64,000 bases of DNA. It comes from Pyronema omphalodes (lineage: Eukaryota; Ascomycota; Pezizomycetes; Pezizales; Pyronemataceae). The DNA lies in contig JAJJXM010000026.1 of NCBI GenBank assembly GCA_024516155.1, forward strand, positions 62,001 through 126,000, given 5' to 3'. Positions within the stretch are counted from its first letter, which is position 1. Every line of letters begins with the position of its first letter. A program made the position numbers and the translations under genes. Positions 48,670 through 61,187 of this stretch are shown here, one piece after another. The notes beneath the pieces are model-generated. The model was not told the origin of the DNA. It saw only the letters and a list, made by a program, of their open reading frames with translations, and did not search any database.

Positions 48670-50435
48670 TCACAACTTCCTGGCTGCTGCCTTAGCGGCG
48701 TTATGCCTCCTCATAGCTTTCTCAATCACATCCTTCCCAAGCTGTGGAAGCTCAGAACCGCCCTGTAAGTCCCTTATGATCTCCCATCGGATTGGTGGAT
48801 CCCTAATACCAGCCCAGATATCCACCGGTAAGAGGTCAGAGTTGTCTTCTAGGAATATTTCGCGTTTCGCTTGATCCTCTATTGTAGATGTCAGCATCTG
48901 TTCAACTGCACACCTCGAGATGCAATCCATGCAATCCCAGAGTCACATACCATCATAAAGCTCTTTAATCTGTCTCATCGCCTCTTTAACAATATTCTCC
49001 ATCCTAACCTGTACTCCCTGTCTTCTTCCAACCTCCACAACCATCGCATCATACGCGCCTCTGAAGCCATCATAAAACTCCCTAAACGCCTTCAACTCCT
49101 CGAGTCTTGCCTCCATATCATATTTCAGTTCCTTCTGCCTATTCTCAAACATCCTAAGCCCATCCAAATAAGCAGCCAGCTCAATTTGATGATCTTCAAA
49201 CGCCACTAAAATGCCGATAATCCCATCCTCAAACCTTCTAAGCTCCCCAAGCTTCGCATCAATACCAAGAGAAATATCTTCCATCTCCTGTAATATTTCC
49301 TTGAGCTCGGCTACAACATCATCCACCTGCGCTGCATCTCGCGAGAGAACGTGGAATAGGTCTGGGTCTACTTGCATATCACTCTCACTACCCTTTAAAG
49401 CTAATCCACAGCGATCGAAATGCTGCGTTAAGCTCTGGATCAAGCTTGCCATAGCCTCAGTTCGTTGTTCCAACGCATTCAGCGGAGGATGAAAGGGTTC
49501 ATCCCTAGGATCCCAGTTCGGGATGCTGGCTAGAGAGCTGGAAAGCAATGATAGCGAGCTGTCGAATAGTCCAAGGGAGTTTGTGAAATCGCTATGGCAT
49601 TTTTCGGAGTCATCGATAAGGTCGCGCAGGGAGTTGGAGATTTGTTCGGTGCCTTTGTGGGAGACGAAATCGTCGAGGCTGCGGCGGGGAGGTGATGGCT
49701 GTGCGGGCTGCTTGCCGCGGTGAACACTCCGGTCGAGGCGGTCGGGTCGGTGTTGGCCGTGCTCGTCGCTGCGATACTCGCTGTCGTCGGGAGAGGTGGT
49801 ATTGGTGAACGCGGGGTCTACGGGGAAGGATTTCAGGTGCTGCAATGTTTGGTTGAGGTGGAAGTGTGCGGCTTCGAGTTTAGTGATGGTTTCCTAGGCG
49901 AGCAATGATGTCAGTATTATGATCTCAGCACGCAATAGGACGATGCGATGAATCGACACCGTATCCTACGGCCCATGGCTATTGCCCTTCCCATCTCCCA
50001 AACTATGGCCTGCAGGAAGCAAATGTGCACTCTCGGAATCTTCTCGGTAGATGGTAACGCCGCAACGCTCCGACTTCGCTAACTTGGCTCACTTTGCTCC
50101 ACACGTACCTGGATTCGTTCGTGAGCTACGTCCGTGGTCTTGTGCATCATCTTATTGATTTCTTTTGAAATCCTTAACTGATCACCCAGGTTTGATCTCA
50201 AGAACCCGCATCGCGATGAGATAACATTTGCCTCCTGTAACGCGCCTCTTGCATTGTCGACTAGCACATGAGCTCTTGAACATAGAGTGACATGAGTTAA
50301 GGATCGTTTCGCGTTCAAGAACCAAGTGGTAAGTTCTTCTGGTGGGATGTGAATCTGTGGGATATCGGGGTTCGTAGAGCGATGGAGATCGAGATGTGGG
50401 TCTGAGTATTGCGAGGGCGATAATGGAGGCGGCAT
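48670..50435 (-). CDS. ATG17: autophagy-related protein 17
   Basis: Three exons: 50435-50109, 49893-48951 and 48878-48670, giving 492 aa. The N-terminal part shows the family pattern (PPEELTTWFLNAKRSLTHV, VLVDNARGALQEANVISSR, CGFLRSNLGDQLRI). Then come HERIQETITKLEAAHF and TLQHLKSFPVDPAF, and long coiled-coil helices (AAQVDDVVAELKEILQEME, MEARLEELKAFREFYDGF). The C-terminus has FLEDNSDLLPVDIWAGIRDP, the conserved APG17 end. Atg17 is the crescent-shaped scaffold of the Atg1 kinase complex that assembles at the pre-autophagosomal site. Length is slightly short for filamentous fungi but complete at both ends. The inserted Pro/Arg/Asp-rich stretch (about 128-165) is a disordered loop. Confidence 0.9.
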
Positions 50436-52380
50436 CGAGATGTCACAGGATGAATATGTGAATTGGATCTTGTGGTTATTTGTGTTTCGCAGGATACAGA
50501 CAGTCCTTCGTGAAAGAAAGCTCTGGCTGTCGCGTTGAGCTGTCTAGTGCTACAGACGTCGGATAGCTGGGGTGGCCGCCTGGGAAGCTCGTCAGCTCGA
50601 GGCAGCGCTGTCGGACTAGTATCTATCGGAAGCGGCGCGAAGGACCGAAGGCAGATGCTGAGTGTCATCGGTCTAGCCGGATGGGGCGTCGGTAACAGGC
50701 TTACTGGTTGTGGTTAGATTATGGTAAGGGATTGTCGTTGGCCATGCACCCCACAGAAAGACGCTTTCTGGAACCGTGGGGTGGAAGGAGCCGCTGAATG
50801 GAACGATCATGAAAGATCAGACGCGTCACAAAGAATAAGCAAATAGAACCGCAAAAGGTATCACCGCATTTGTATGGAATATATTGTGTGAGTTGATCGA
50901 TTTACACGTACCAGCTGTTAATGGAAATGACCCTGCATTTTGATATTTCTGTGGGTGGAAGTTCCTCGCGATTGTGATCACAGAATACAAAATGTTAATT
51001 GTGATTCATCCCATTATAGAATTGCAACCTCAACGCTTGGGGACGTATTTCACAGAAGGGTATGCCATCTTTAAAGGGCATGTATCAGGGAGAAGGAAGA
51101 GGAGAATCGGTAACTTAGTGATGCATAATAATCCATCTGTTTCTTTCAATGAAAGACATACGAAATTCCTAAAACCCTGGTTTGGATTGCTCGGTTTCAC
51201 ATGTAGAGTACATCCAATCCTGTTTGAATTTGAAAAGATGAAACCAAGTTTCATAAAGGAAACTGAATCCAACTAGACAGCACTCGTAGCGTCGATTCAC
51301 TTGACCTGAGAGGATTTCCAGAAGGAATAAAAATAGAGGCCTCTCTCCGCAAAAAGCTGCCACAGACGAAGCCTTCCAGCTGTCTTCCTTCAAATAATGA
51401 ATGGTTAGTAAAGCTTGATGCCGGGTGATTCCCCTCGGGTTGTGTCTTGAACCGGATTTCATCGCTGTGTAATTCATTCATCTACAGCCGTTCGATGAAA
51501 ACCGCCAAAGAATGATCTCGTATCTCTTACGGCTATTTGAGCTAAAAACATTCATTAATTGTTCCACAAAGGCATCGCATGATACCAGGAGAGCCAAGTT
51601 CGGTTCAGATGCGGTGGTGGGTCTGGGGCGTTTCCCCAACTCTTCTTCACCCGGTTAGCAGCAAAGCGGGAACGCCAGTCAACGCCGAGTGCTGCACCCC
51701 ACGAATTGCTTCATTCGGTGTAGACTGTGGGCTTGGAGTCGTGCGAAGAACCTCGAGACGAATAAGCGTTGCAAGGCTGAAGGTTTTCGAAGTGAATTGC
51801 TTCAAGTTTGATTTCTTTAGAGTTTCGAATGAGGCGTATTCTTGTAGCAATCGTTACGCATATTCAGCTTCCCGATGCGAAGCGTTCGTTGAACAACATC
51901 CACGGCACAATCGCAAAACGGACAACGGCTGTTCCAACAGCTAACGCAAGTGTTTTCGTTCCTTCAAAATACAGTCGACCAGACACGTCTTTCGCGAGTG
52001 TTCTATACCAGTGGTACTCCAGCCATACGGGCCCGATATTGTGCAATTTTGCATGAACCCGACGGCATCATGATGGCTCATAATCAGAAATTTCCTTGAA
52101 TATGTCAACTCAGTCAATTCGACTCATGAAAAGCCGGCTGCCGTCGCAAGCAGGCATGCGCGCGCGAGCGCACCATCCGGTTTGGTGTAGTGCACGCTCA
52201 TCGCAGTTGTGTGGGCTGTGCTAGGGTACAAACCCTAGTAGTCACACGATTTTTCCCACAGTTCAGGCCAAGCCGCCGCACAGGTTTGCAACGGTAGGCG
52301 ATCCGTCTGGAAATAACCGACAACCCCACGACAAATCCGACCATCAGCACCCAGCGACAGACCCCCGGATCTAATTCAAG
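50436..52380. other. divergent intergenic region
   Basis: Between ATG17 (-) and eL19 (+). Short overlapping frames on both strands but none resembles a protein family. The last 200 bases before eL19 contain CGCGCGCG-like and pyrimidine-rich stretches of its promoter. Confidence 0.4.
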
Positions 52381-53362
52381 ATGTGAGTTGGACGCTGCTC
52401 GTTTGCTATTATGTTTTGTGTTTTCGGCGGGGAGGAATTTGGGAGAATCGGAGACATGCCGGATTTCGGATTTATCGCCACCGACCGACTACACACAAAA
52501 ACCGAATTTCGCGACGCGACTGCGACAGAACTCGACGAATCGGCCGAATTTTATGAAGAATGCGATTTCGGAGGACTACACGAAAACTCGGGCGGAGGAG
52601 ATAGTTTATAGAGCTTGGGAGGAGCTGTGGAAATGCGCAACACGACCGTGGACAGTTCACTAACATGTCTTCACTTTCAGGGTCAACCTTCGCACTCAGA
52701 AGCGTCTCGCTGCGTCCGTCATGGACTGCGGAAAGAGAAAGGTCTGGTTGGACCCCAACGAGATGTCCGAGATCTCCAACGCCAACTCCCGTACGGCCAC
52801 TTTTTCTACCCTTCCGACGACTTGCGACTAATTCGACGCAGGTCAAACCATCCGCAAGTTGGTTGCCGACGGTCTCATCATCAAGAAGCCCCAGGCTATG
52901 CACTCCCGCAGCCGCACCCGCGCTCTCCAGGACGCCAAGCGTGCTGGACGTCACACCGGATACGGTAAGCGTAAGGGAACTGCCAACGCCCGTATGCCCA
53001 CCCAGGTCCTCTGGATGCGCCGCATGCGTGTTCTCCGCCGTCTTCTCGTGAAGTACCGTGCTTCCGGAAAGATCGACAAGCACCTCTACCACGAGTTGTA
53101 CCACTCCAGCAAGGGTAACACCTTCAAGCACAAGCGCGCCCTTGTTGAGCACGTATGTTCTTCCGGATGATCAAAATATAGCCAAAGCTGACATCCGGCA
53201 TAGATCCACAAGGCCAAGGCTGAGAAGGCCCGTGAGCGTGTCCTCAAGGAGGAGATGGACGCCAAGCGTGCCAAGACCAAGGCTGCCCGCGAGCGCAGAC
53301 AGGAGAGAATCGCCGAGAAGCGCAAGCAGCTCATGGGCGACCTTGCAGACGAGGAGAAATAA
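52381..53362 (+). CDS. RPL19: 60S ribosomal protein eL19
   Basis: Four exons: 52381-52382, 52681-52790, 52842-53152 and 53204-53362, giving 193 aa. The protein follows the family throughout: [93 protein letters not shown], and a basic helical tail ending GDLADEEK. eL19 is a large-subunit protein whose long C-terminal helix forms bridges to the small subunit. The start codon itself is split: exon 1 gives only AT before a GTGAGT donor, and exon 2 supplies G. Intron 1 is 298 bp with a CTAAC branch point; large first introns are common in fungal ribosomal genes. Confidence 0.96.
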
Positions 53363-55457
53363 AAAGGGGACATTGTCTGATTGTTTACTTTGGGTTGCTT
53401 CTTCTTTTTTTTCGGCTCTTCGACTCGGCTTGTTTTTTGCCTCCATTCCCCGAAATAAATGTCGTTTCTCTGGGCGGTTGGGAACAAAATGATAGGTCGC
53501 CAAAAGTGGCGGATGTTCTCCGAAAAACACTGATGAGTATTTTAAGCGCATTTATGCTGCCACTTCTTTGTGTCTGTCAATGGGACTATGATTGTGTTCG
53601 GAAAAATATTTGGGAAGGCGTTGGCGAATATAATGGTTTCTGTATTCTTATTGTGAAGACAGTTGATCTGCCAACTTCGTTATTTCGGCGTCTGTGATTT
53701 TCCTGTCTTTCACACGAGAACAAAAAGGAAGGAAATAAGTTGTAGAAGAAGAGCCTTTGTGAACAGTAGAATTGAAGCTCTGAAGCTGATGTTATTGGAC
53801 GCCTTATGAGTGCTTATGGATGCATTTCGGAGCTTGTTAGAGCTTATCTGGAAGATGCTTATGCGTCCCTAGAGCTATCTCGGAAACTCGGGAAGCTCGA
53901 GTCGTGTCATATTGCGTCATAATTACAACAAAGGAGCTTCCTTCTCCTTCCCGATCATCAGATCACCCTTCTGCGATCTCCACGCAACGCTCATTGATAG
54001 GCACCTCAATGGCATGCTGCTGAAGCTGAAATTGTCTTGCTCCCATTGAAGCTTCAAAAAAGTAGCACTCTGAGTAGCATTCTCGACAATACAAACCCCC
54101 ACTCCTAAAAGCACAATATCCCCCATATTTCTCAACAGCTGGGCTCACCACAATCACGTTTTTTACGAAACAAGCTTAACTCCAAAATTAACGCCAAATG
54201 AACCTTACCATTTTATCTGTACCCCAAACTTGTAAATTTCAATCTGTAAATAATCGTAAATCAACCGAATACGCTGCTTTTTTTGTTCCTGGAATACCAT
54301 TATGTTTTTCTATCTACACACTCTCTGGTGACATTCTTCTTAAACTTGGATAAAATGTAGGTGGGAAACTTAATTCAGCCCTCTTCTTTGACCTGTCAGG
54401 ATAAAGCTGCTGGTAAAATATTGACTACATCTTTCATAATAAGCCCTCGCATGACAAACTCATCAAGAAAAAACTGTGGATATGAATAGCCGTCATCTCT
54501 TCTTTCTTGGACCTCATAGATGTCAGAAGTCATAACTTGGCCGCATCATATTTCCTTGTACTCGATATCTTTTGGACCCTTTGTAGCTTCCAGTGTCCAC
54601 GCCTTGTGCCTAGAACAGGGTTTTCTTGTTGGAATAATATGAGCTGTAAAGAAGTGAAGATATATATACTTCATCCGGGGGTTTTAAATACTGTCTGTGT
54701 AGTTGTATTTCTGTGTTTCGAATAGTGAATTATTCGGCTGAGGGTTTCGAGGTCAAGCCTCAACAAGCTTTATGGTGTATATACCTCACCCGCTGCCTTA
54801 TAATCTATTTCAAACTAGCTATTACCAATTTTCTTTACTTACAATATGTGATGGCATCAAAACTATTCCTCAACCCTTCAATTGCGTTGTTAGCCACTGT
54901 TTTTCCAATAATTGCTCTTAATTCCATGCCCAGATAGCGGAATATGGAATTTCAGAATAACCGGGGGAAGCGTTACTCGAGTGAAATTTTTACCAAATAG
55001 ATTTATATATGTAAATACAAAATTGAGGTATTGAGGAAGAAGAAGGAATGTGGGTTTGTGAGAAGTTTGAAAAAAAGTGAGGGTTGAAATAGCGAGTGAT
55101 GAGATGTGACTAGAGGAAGGTTGGGGGGAGGGGTGGTTGCTTCTGATGGTCTTTGGTGGGATGGTAGTATATTTCCATATTTATTAGTAAACAGATTGCT
55201 ATAAGGCTTGGTACTCTCCTAGCCGGTGGGCCTTGTATATCTCACAATAGTGTATTATTTACATGGAGATTGACTACGGTCTTGGAGTAAATAATTTGGA
55301 CATGAATATTTTCGTACAGAAGTTCCAGAGTTATAGTTTCCAAGATTCGGTAGAAAATATCTGTCTAGTCAAAAGAACTGTCGTTTTAAATCACAAGAAG
55401 GCTTGATAACACAGGCGATTTTGAAACCTTTTGACTGTAATACCCATATCATAACCA
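53363..55457. other. gene-free stretch
   Basis: The 3' flank of eL19 followed by AT-rich sequence. A T-rich, hydrophobic frame near 54507-54937 is of random character. No feature supported. Confidence 0.4.
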
Positions 55458-56191
55458 TTATATTACAAATAATTTTATACGTATATCCGCACCCCACGAT
55501 GTTACATCCCTTACAACTCCCCTCATAAATATCACCCCTCTAACCAAAGCAGCTGCAAATTCCATACCGGCATCTCTCATACCCCCCCTGCCCCCCAAAG
55601 GATGACGATGTAGAGACCAGCCTTCCATCGCAACCCCTTCCCCCCCCCCCCCCCCCCCCCGCAATTTTTTCCATTAAACAAACACACTTACATAGCCCCC
55701 CTTCTTCTAACTCCACATCTCCCAAACAACCCCCCCGCAACACGTGGCATGTATCGCACGCAGCGCAACCCCATCCCATTCCGGCACAACCCCTCCAAAC
55801 CCCTCCAGAAGACTCTTTCCAACCAAGTTCCTACCCATCGCCATCCATTCCACCCGTGGAGCTTCCTCACAATCCCCAGAATCCGCAACCCATTTCCCTT
55901 CCCCTCATCCTTCGCAGTCCCAGCCCTGTCCTTACCCCCCGCCCCTGTCCCAGTCTCAGCTCCAAGTTTGGTCATCATATCATGAGAATCGTCATCACGA
56001 ACAACCAACGGATCAATCTCACCCTCAAACTGGAACTCAACCCCGTTCTTCATCATGTACCAAAGTTTCTCCAGTGACCGTTCGGTTCGGGAGGTGATGA
56101 GGGGAGGTTGCGTATAGCTTAGTGGTTGGGAGAGGATACACCATCGTCTGTAATTGCGGAGGAGGTCTTGCGGGGTTGAGAGGGGAGACAT
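55458..56191 (-). CDS. hypothetical protein, two exons
   Basis: Proposed exons 56191-55692 and 55587-55458, giving 209 aa. The first exon reads STPQDLLRNYRRWCILSQPL and ERSLEKLWYMMKNGVEFQFE, with acidic and Gly/Lys-rich middle parts. It ends at a good GTAAGT donor. A CAG acceptor in frame leads to GGMRDAGMEFAAALVRGVIF and VVRDVTSWGADIRIKLFVI before the stop. I recognise no family. The Pro-rich sequence upstream (56192-56471) is open in several minus frames and may hold a further 5' exon. Composition and a clean splice support a real gene, but only modestly. Confidence 0.4.
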
Positions 56192-57434
56192 TGGATGGGT
56201 TGGGTGGGTAGGTTGTGGTAAGTGGGGGGCAAAAGAGGGAGGTAAACCGGGGCGAGAGGGAGCTCAACCGGGGCGGGAGGATGGTGTATCGCGGGGGAGG
56301 TGGTAAAGCGGAGACGAGGTACGTAGGTTGGAGATACCGGGTGCGAATGAAGGTAGGTTGATATGAGTTGATGTGACCCGTAGTACCGCCTGGACCTGAG
56401 ACGGGAAAGGTCCATTGCCTACGACATGGCCTCTTACGATGTGACGATTTCGTTGCCGTTATACGAGTCATAGTTCGATTTGCCCGGTAATGGTAGCAGC
56501 AGGCTAGAAGTCCTTAAGCCGCTGCTGGCGTCAATAGGCAGCTTAAGTCAACCCATATGGCTATCCAGAGCCCATCACATTCATTATTTCTCATAAATAT
56601 CGATTTTATATTGTTGCTTTGGTTGTTGTGGGGTTATAGATGCGGAATATATCATTATATCATTTCATAGATTACACACACGCCATATTCACGCAATTGA
56701 ATTTTATTGCCACAGACTTTCATGTAACAGCTCGCTATGTAGATATATAAGATCCCAGTCCGAGTCGCACTATACCGCATCTCTGAATTCAGTTCCTCGA
56801 AGTTCGCACACAGATCCCTGCTACTCTGAGCATGCGCACTCCACATCCTTGCACGTCAGCCCGCCCTTGGTGACCACCAGAAACGGACCAGCCTGTCTTT
56901 CTTGATTAACCAGAAAAATCGTGTTTTCTTAAAAGAAAAGACCCTGAAATTCGGAATAGGAATAAAAATATATACATCCCCAGCTCATAACTTTAACTTC
57001 CCTCACAACACCGCAATAAAAGCCAACCTAAATCCGCAACGTCAACAGTGCAGCAACAGAGATACGCAGTAACTAACCTGCCAGCAGAAATCGAAGCTCG
57101 TGGTACATGCTAAAATTTGGTGTTTCTCCGGCTTGACCATCTTTGTTCCGTGCAAATGGAAGAACATGGGCTGTTCGAAGGAGGAGTAAGATAGCAATGG
57201 AGGGTTAGAGTTTAAACACGAGGCGTGATGTATTCGGCGAGAAAGGGACTATCGAATGGGAGGGAAGGGTGATGGAAGATGGGGATGGTGAGCATAGTGA
57301 TGAATATAGTGTGTAGTAATGATCTTATTTTCTCTCTTTCCGAATCCACTTCATAAACACCCTAACACAACCCATTCCCTCAAGAATTCAATATCAAGAC
57401 ATGACCATCAAGTAACCGATTCCCAAGCCATCCA
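56192..57434. other. intergenic
   Basis: Upstream sequence of the preceding minus gene, rich in C/T on the minus strand, then AT-rich sequence down to the next minus gene. No clear gene. Confidence 0.35.
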
Positions 57435-58337
57435 TCAGTCATCATCCTCCTCCTCCTCATCATCATCCCAATTACAACCCCTACACCCATCATCATATCC
57501 CAGCCAATCATTACTATTCTTCTGTTCCTCCTCCAGCTTATTATATTTCTGATCATAATACCTATACTTACTCCACTTAGGATCAGTCGGTAGAACCCAT
57601 GCCTTATCCCAAAAGTCCTCCACATGATATTTCTTCCCCAGCCCAAGCCACTCTCCCAGTTTCTCCCCCCACTTCTTCGAAAACTTATAAACCCAAGAAT
57701 TCTCCCACATATCAATCTTCTCCTGTTCCTTCCGATTACAATCACTGCAACAAGATATTGGCCAAGGCCTAGGAACATTGATGTTGACAAGAGGATCATG
57801 AGGCTCGGAGGAATTGTAGGGGCGGCTTAGTAGATCGGAATATGCAGGGTCCGGAAAATCGCTGTGTTCGTGCCCCAAGTAAGGCGCGATTTCGTTCATC
57901 CAGTCCATGCAGAAGGGAATTTCCGCGAGAGGTGGTCGTTCGGGATCGTTCCAAGGGAGCTGGGGGCCGCGGCGTTTGGAGCGTCTGGTTAATCTGTTAG
58001 AGGGGGGTTGGTTGGTGTTTTCGTCCTCGGGGATTTCGGGAGTGGTTATAGCTCCTTGTGTGTTTGCGGACACCGGAACATAGCGAGGACACGAGCCGCA
58101 TCTATCATCATCATCAGCATAACCCCGTTCCCAACCACCACCGCCGCGCGGTGCTCCAAAACCTACATATCCTCTATTTCTATCCCCTGCATCCCAATCC
58201 TCGTAAAATCACCATCACCACCCCCAACCGTAACCGGAGCCACAGGAGGCACAGGAGCAGCTGAAACCGCAGGAACCACAGAAATTCCAGCAATAGCCGA
58301 TGTAACAATAGCCAGGAGATGTGTGTGGATTTGCATT
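57435..58337 (-). CDS. probable secreted acidic protein, 5' structure uncertain
   Basis: From ATG at 58337 the first frame encodes a signal peptide: IHTHLLAIVTSAIAGISVVP then AVSAAPVPP. That frame stops soon after. A second frame, open from about 58199 to the stop at 57435, encodes about 254 residues: DWDAGDRNRGYVGFGAP, DDDDRCGSCPRY, WPISCCSDCNRKEQEK, EKLGEWLGLGKKYHVEDFWD, and an acidic end (CRGCNWDDDEEEEDDD). Joining them needs a shift of one base, either a very short intron (for example GT near 58250 to AG at 58200) or a frameshift. Cysteine pairs suggest disulfides or metal binding. No known family. It may be an extracellular protein or effector; if the break is real it is a recent pseudogene. 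Confidence 0.5.
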
Positions 58338-58799
58338 ATGTTGAGCGCAAATTATAAGCAAGTGCAAGGAACTGTAAGGCGCTACAACGAGCTATAAGGA
58401 GCTATAAAAAGCTGCAACGAGCAGACTAGCAAAGAGCTGTTACCCCCGATAGTGGAAGTTTATATATATTATTTCTGTTTAGCGTGAGTTAGGGGTGTAG
58501 TGTAGTGTAATTTATGTGGGTGTGGATGTCACTATGAGATAGGATTCTGGGGGTCGGGTAATGGGCGGGATTACGCAGTCACACTGTCATAGTAGGTTAC
58601 GCTGTTGTATGAGTTACACTAGGCTTCGCGTAGCATTGTGTGTTATCGGTAAGCGCGGCTTTGCTACAGAGGGAACTTTCACTAATTGAGATTATCTTGG
58701 GGGCTTGGAGTTGTTGCGGTTCATCAAAGCCCTACCAGAGAACACTGAAACCAAGGGAATAAGGTTTTACAAATGAGATGTGTGAAATATACAACATCT
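58338..58799. other. intergenic
   Basis: Upstream of the secreted-protein candidate. Contains TATATATA near 58462-58470, about 130 bp before the ATG on the minus strand, which could serve as its TATA box. Nothing else seen. Confidence 0.35.
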
Positions 58800-59578
58800 C
58801 CAACGCAACAACAAATTCCAACACTGCATCCATAGCGGCACCGTCAGATTGGAAACCCCTCATGGTTGGTGGTCGGCGTTCCCACATCCCATGGATAGAC
58901 GTTTTAAGGTTGTCGAAGAGGTAAAGGGAGTAGCATCAATGGTATACAAGCGTAAACCGTGTGTCTCACAATGTGGTTGGTTTTACTTGTAAACACCAGG
59001 GGAAGAAACTTTAACCTTGAATCATGTTCCTCAACATGAATGACTATCGTGAGGGGGTAGCGCTTCTCAATATTGCTAGCTACTCAAGCGAAGTACCAAA
59101 GTCGTATCGTATTATGGGCCCAGGTTGATTGCCACCGTCGAATCAGGGAGACTCTTTGCTAACTTTCCCACCATCTGCCTCCATATCGGCATCGTCAGAG
59201 CAGTAACCCATCATGTTCAGTGGCAGATCTTCCCAAGCGCCATGTAGAAACGTTTTGACATTGCTCTAGTTGTAGAGTCAAATATGAGTGTGGTTGTTTT
59301 CCAAACATAAATGAATGATCACCGAGAGGGGATACCATTCCTCAATACTACTAGCTACTCAAGCGAAGTACCAAAGTCGTATCGTATTATGGTCCCAGGT
59401 TGATTGCCACCGTCGAATCAGGGAGACTCTTTGCTAACTTTCCCACCATCTGCCTCCATATCGGCATCGTCAGAGCAGTAACCCATCATGTTCGGTGGCA
59501 GATCTTCCCAAGCGCCATGTAGAAACGTTTTGACATTGCTCTAGTTGTAGAGTAAAATATGAGTGTGGTTACCTCCAT
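58800..59578 (-). repeat. tandem triplication of a ~270-bp segment, gene relic
   Basis: Copies at about 59035-59306 and 59307-59578 are nearly identical over more than 200 bp (for example TACTCAAGCGAAGTACCAAA at 59079 and 59355). A third, much older copy lies at about 58800-59030. On the minus strand the young copies read LHGAWEDLPPNMMGYCSDDA and the old one reads IHGMWERRPPTMRGFQSDGA at the same place and frame, so the unit was once coding. Stops now interrupt it. The family is unknown. Confidence 0.7.
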
Positions 59579-60586
59579 AAATTTTGCAAAATCTCGGGCT
59601 GTCTGTAGGGATCGTTAGTATCGCAATTTCAAATCGTAGAGAGGGATTGCAAACTATCAAGTAGTCTATCATGGAAGATAAAAATATGAACAATCACCGT
59701 TGGTGGTGGTTTAATGTCAATAATTAGACACAGCCGTCAGATACCAATAGTGGAGGAAAGGTGGAGTTTTGTACATATATCCATGGGTGGAAAGAGATGT
59801 TCTACTGATAGCCTAGTGGAGGGTGTACATATGGCCCGGAGCTCTGGCTAGGCTTTCTCAAGTTTACCCTCTTACTTAGGTATAGATAACCCTGTCTCTA
59901 TGACCGCTATAGGTAACCTTGTCCAACTCTTCTCCTCCGTTTCTTATTTTTCTTTTCCGTACTGCGCATGCTAGGGGTGGCTTGGTATACAGCATTATCG
60001 ACTGTTTTTTTTTGGGATTTGGAACGGCATTTTTGTAAGTAACCTGGATATGTATATAGCATATTCCAGTGTTTCCCATTGTCCGATCGGTCCAGTCCGG
60101 GATTCCAAGGGGACTGGACCACATATCGGTGGACCGTCCAGCACCTCAGACAGGCTACAACCGACAGTAAAATTCGCCGTTGACTGCATTCGACTACCGT
60201 CCAAAGAGCAAATACACCAGACATAACCCGCGCGAGTTGTTGCAAAAAAGAATTGAAAGCCCCCATTGTCTTTGATCCACTACGACTACCTGGTACTTCG
60301 TATCATGATGTAGGAAGTTTCCGTGTTGTCTGTTAAAGAGTTATTATTCCATAAATCGTAAAACTTATGTTTAATAATAAAAGCAATTTAAATTACGGGG
60401 ATTATGCAGGATGCTCCCGTCGACAAAGACATCGAAATATCCAAGATACCCCCCCGAAAGTGTTTTTTATGCAATATACCCCTTGCTTAGATCCATCCAG
60501 AAGGAGTATGATATTTTAAGCCATGTAATAGCCGTCTGGTTTAAACTACATATGATTAGGAGAAAATATTTCGGTCAATTGTATCA
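59579..60586. other. intergenic, no gene seen
   Basis: AT-rich sequence. A 119-codon minus frame (60266-59907) has no family resemblance and no splice or signal features, so I do not call it. Confidence 0.35.
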
Positions 60587-60790
60587 TAGGTTCATAGGTT
60601 CATAGGTTCATAGGTTCATAGGTTCATAGGTTCATAGGTTCATAGGTTCATAGGTTCATAGGTTCATAGGTTCATAGGTTCATAGGTTCATAGGTTCATA
60701 GGTTCATAGGTTCATAGGTTCATAGGTTCATAGGTTCATAGGTTCATAGGTTCATAGGTTCATAGGTTCAAAGGTTCAAAGGTTCATAGC
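60587..60790. repeat. 8-bp minisatellite (AGGTTCAT)n
   Basis: About 25 uninterrupted copies of an 8-bp unit, with the last two changed to AGGTTCAA. Nearly perfect, so probably unstable in length. Confidence 0.97.
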
Positions 60791-61187
60791 CATAGTTTGA
60801 TATCCAATTACCCCGTTCAATTTTTCGATTTTAAAGCGGTGATTTGTTATGGTGTGGAATACTATGTGGATATCATGCGAAGATTCGGTCAGCGTATGAA
60901 TCGGTATGATTAGGTAAATAAATAATCTGCGAAGATATGCTCTTTTTTCACTGTGGCTTGAGATGATATGTAGAGGCCTCAGGCGTTCGAACTTCATTCT
61001 CGGTGGGAATTTAGTTCTACGGATCCACAGCTCCACAGATAGATAGATTGGTTTTATAAGTGTAACTTTATGGGTCCTTACAAAAAAAAATATAAAAGGA
61101 CAGGAAAAACTAAGAAACCAAGAAAAACAAAACAAAGAAAAACGAAAGCAAGAAGAGAAAGGAAAAAAGGAAGAAATTACATTACAT
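60791..61187. other. intergenic
   Basis: AT-rich and A-rich sequence (AAAAACTAAGAAACC-like) following the minisatellite. No gene seen. Confidence 0.35.

Noticed and set aside
52472..53152. 226-codon minus frame over eL19
   Set aside because: Antisense shadow of the eL19 exons.
56105..56180. A-box-like TAGCTTAGTGGTTGGGAG
   Set aside because: No B box (GGTTCGANNCC) follows, and it lies inside or next to a minus-strand coding frame.
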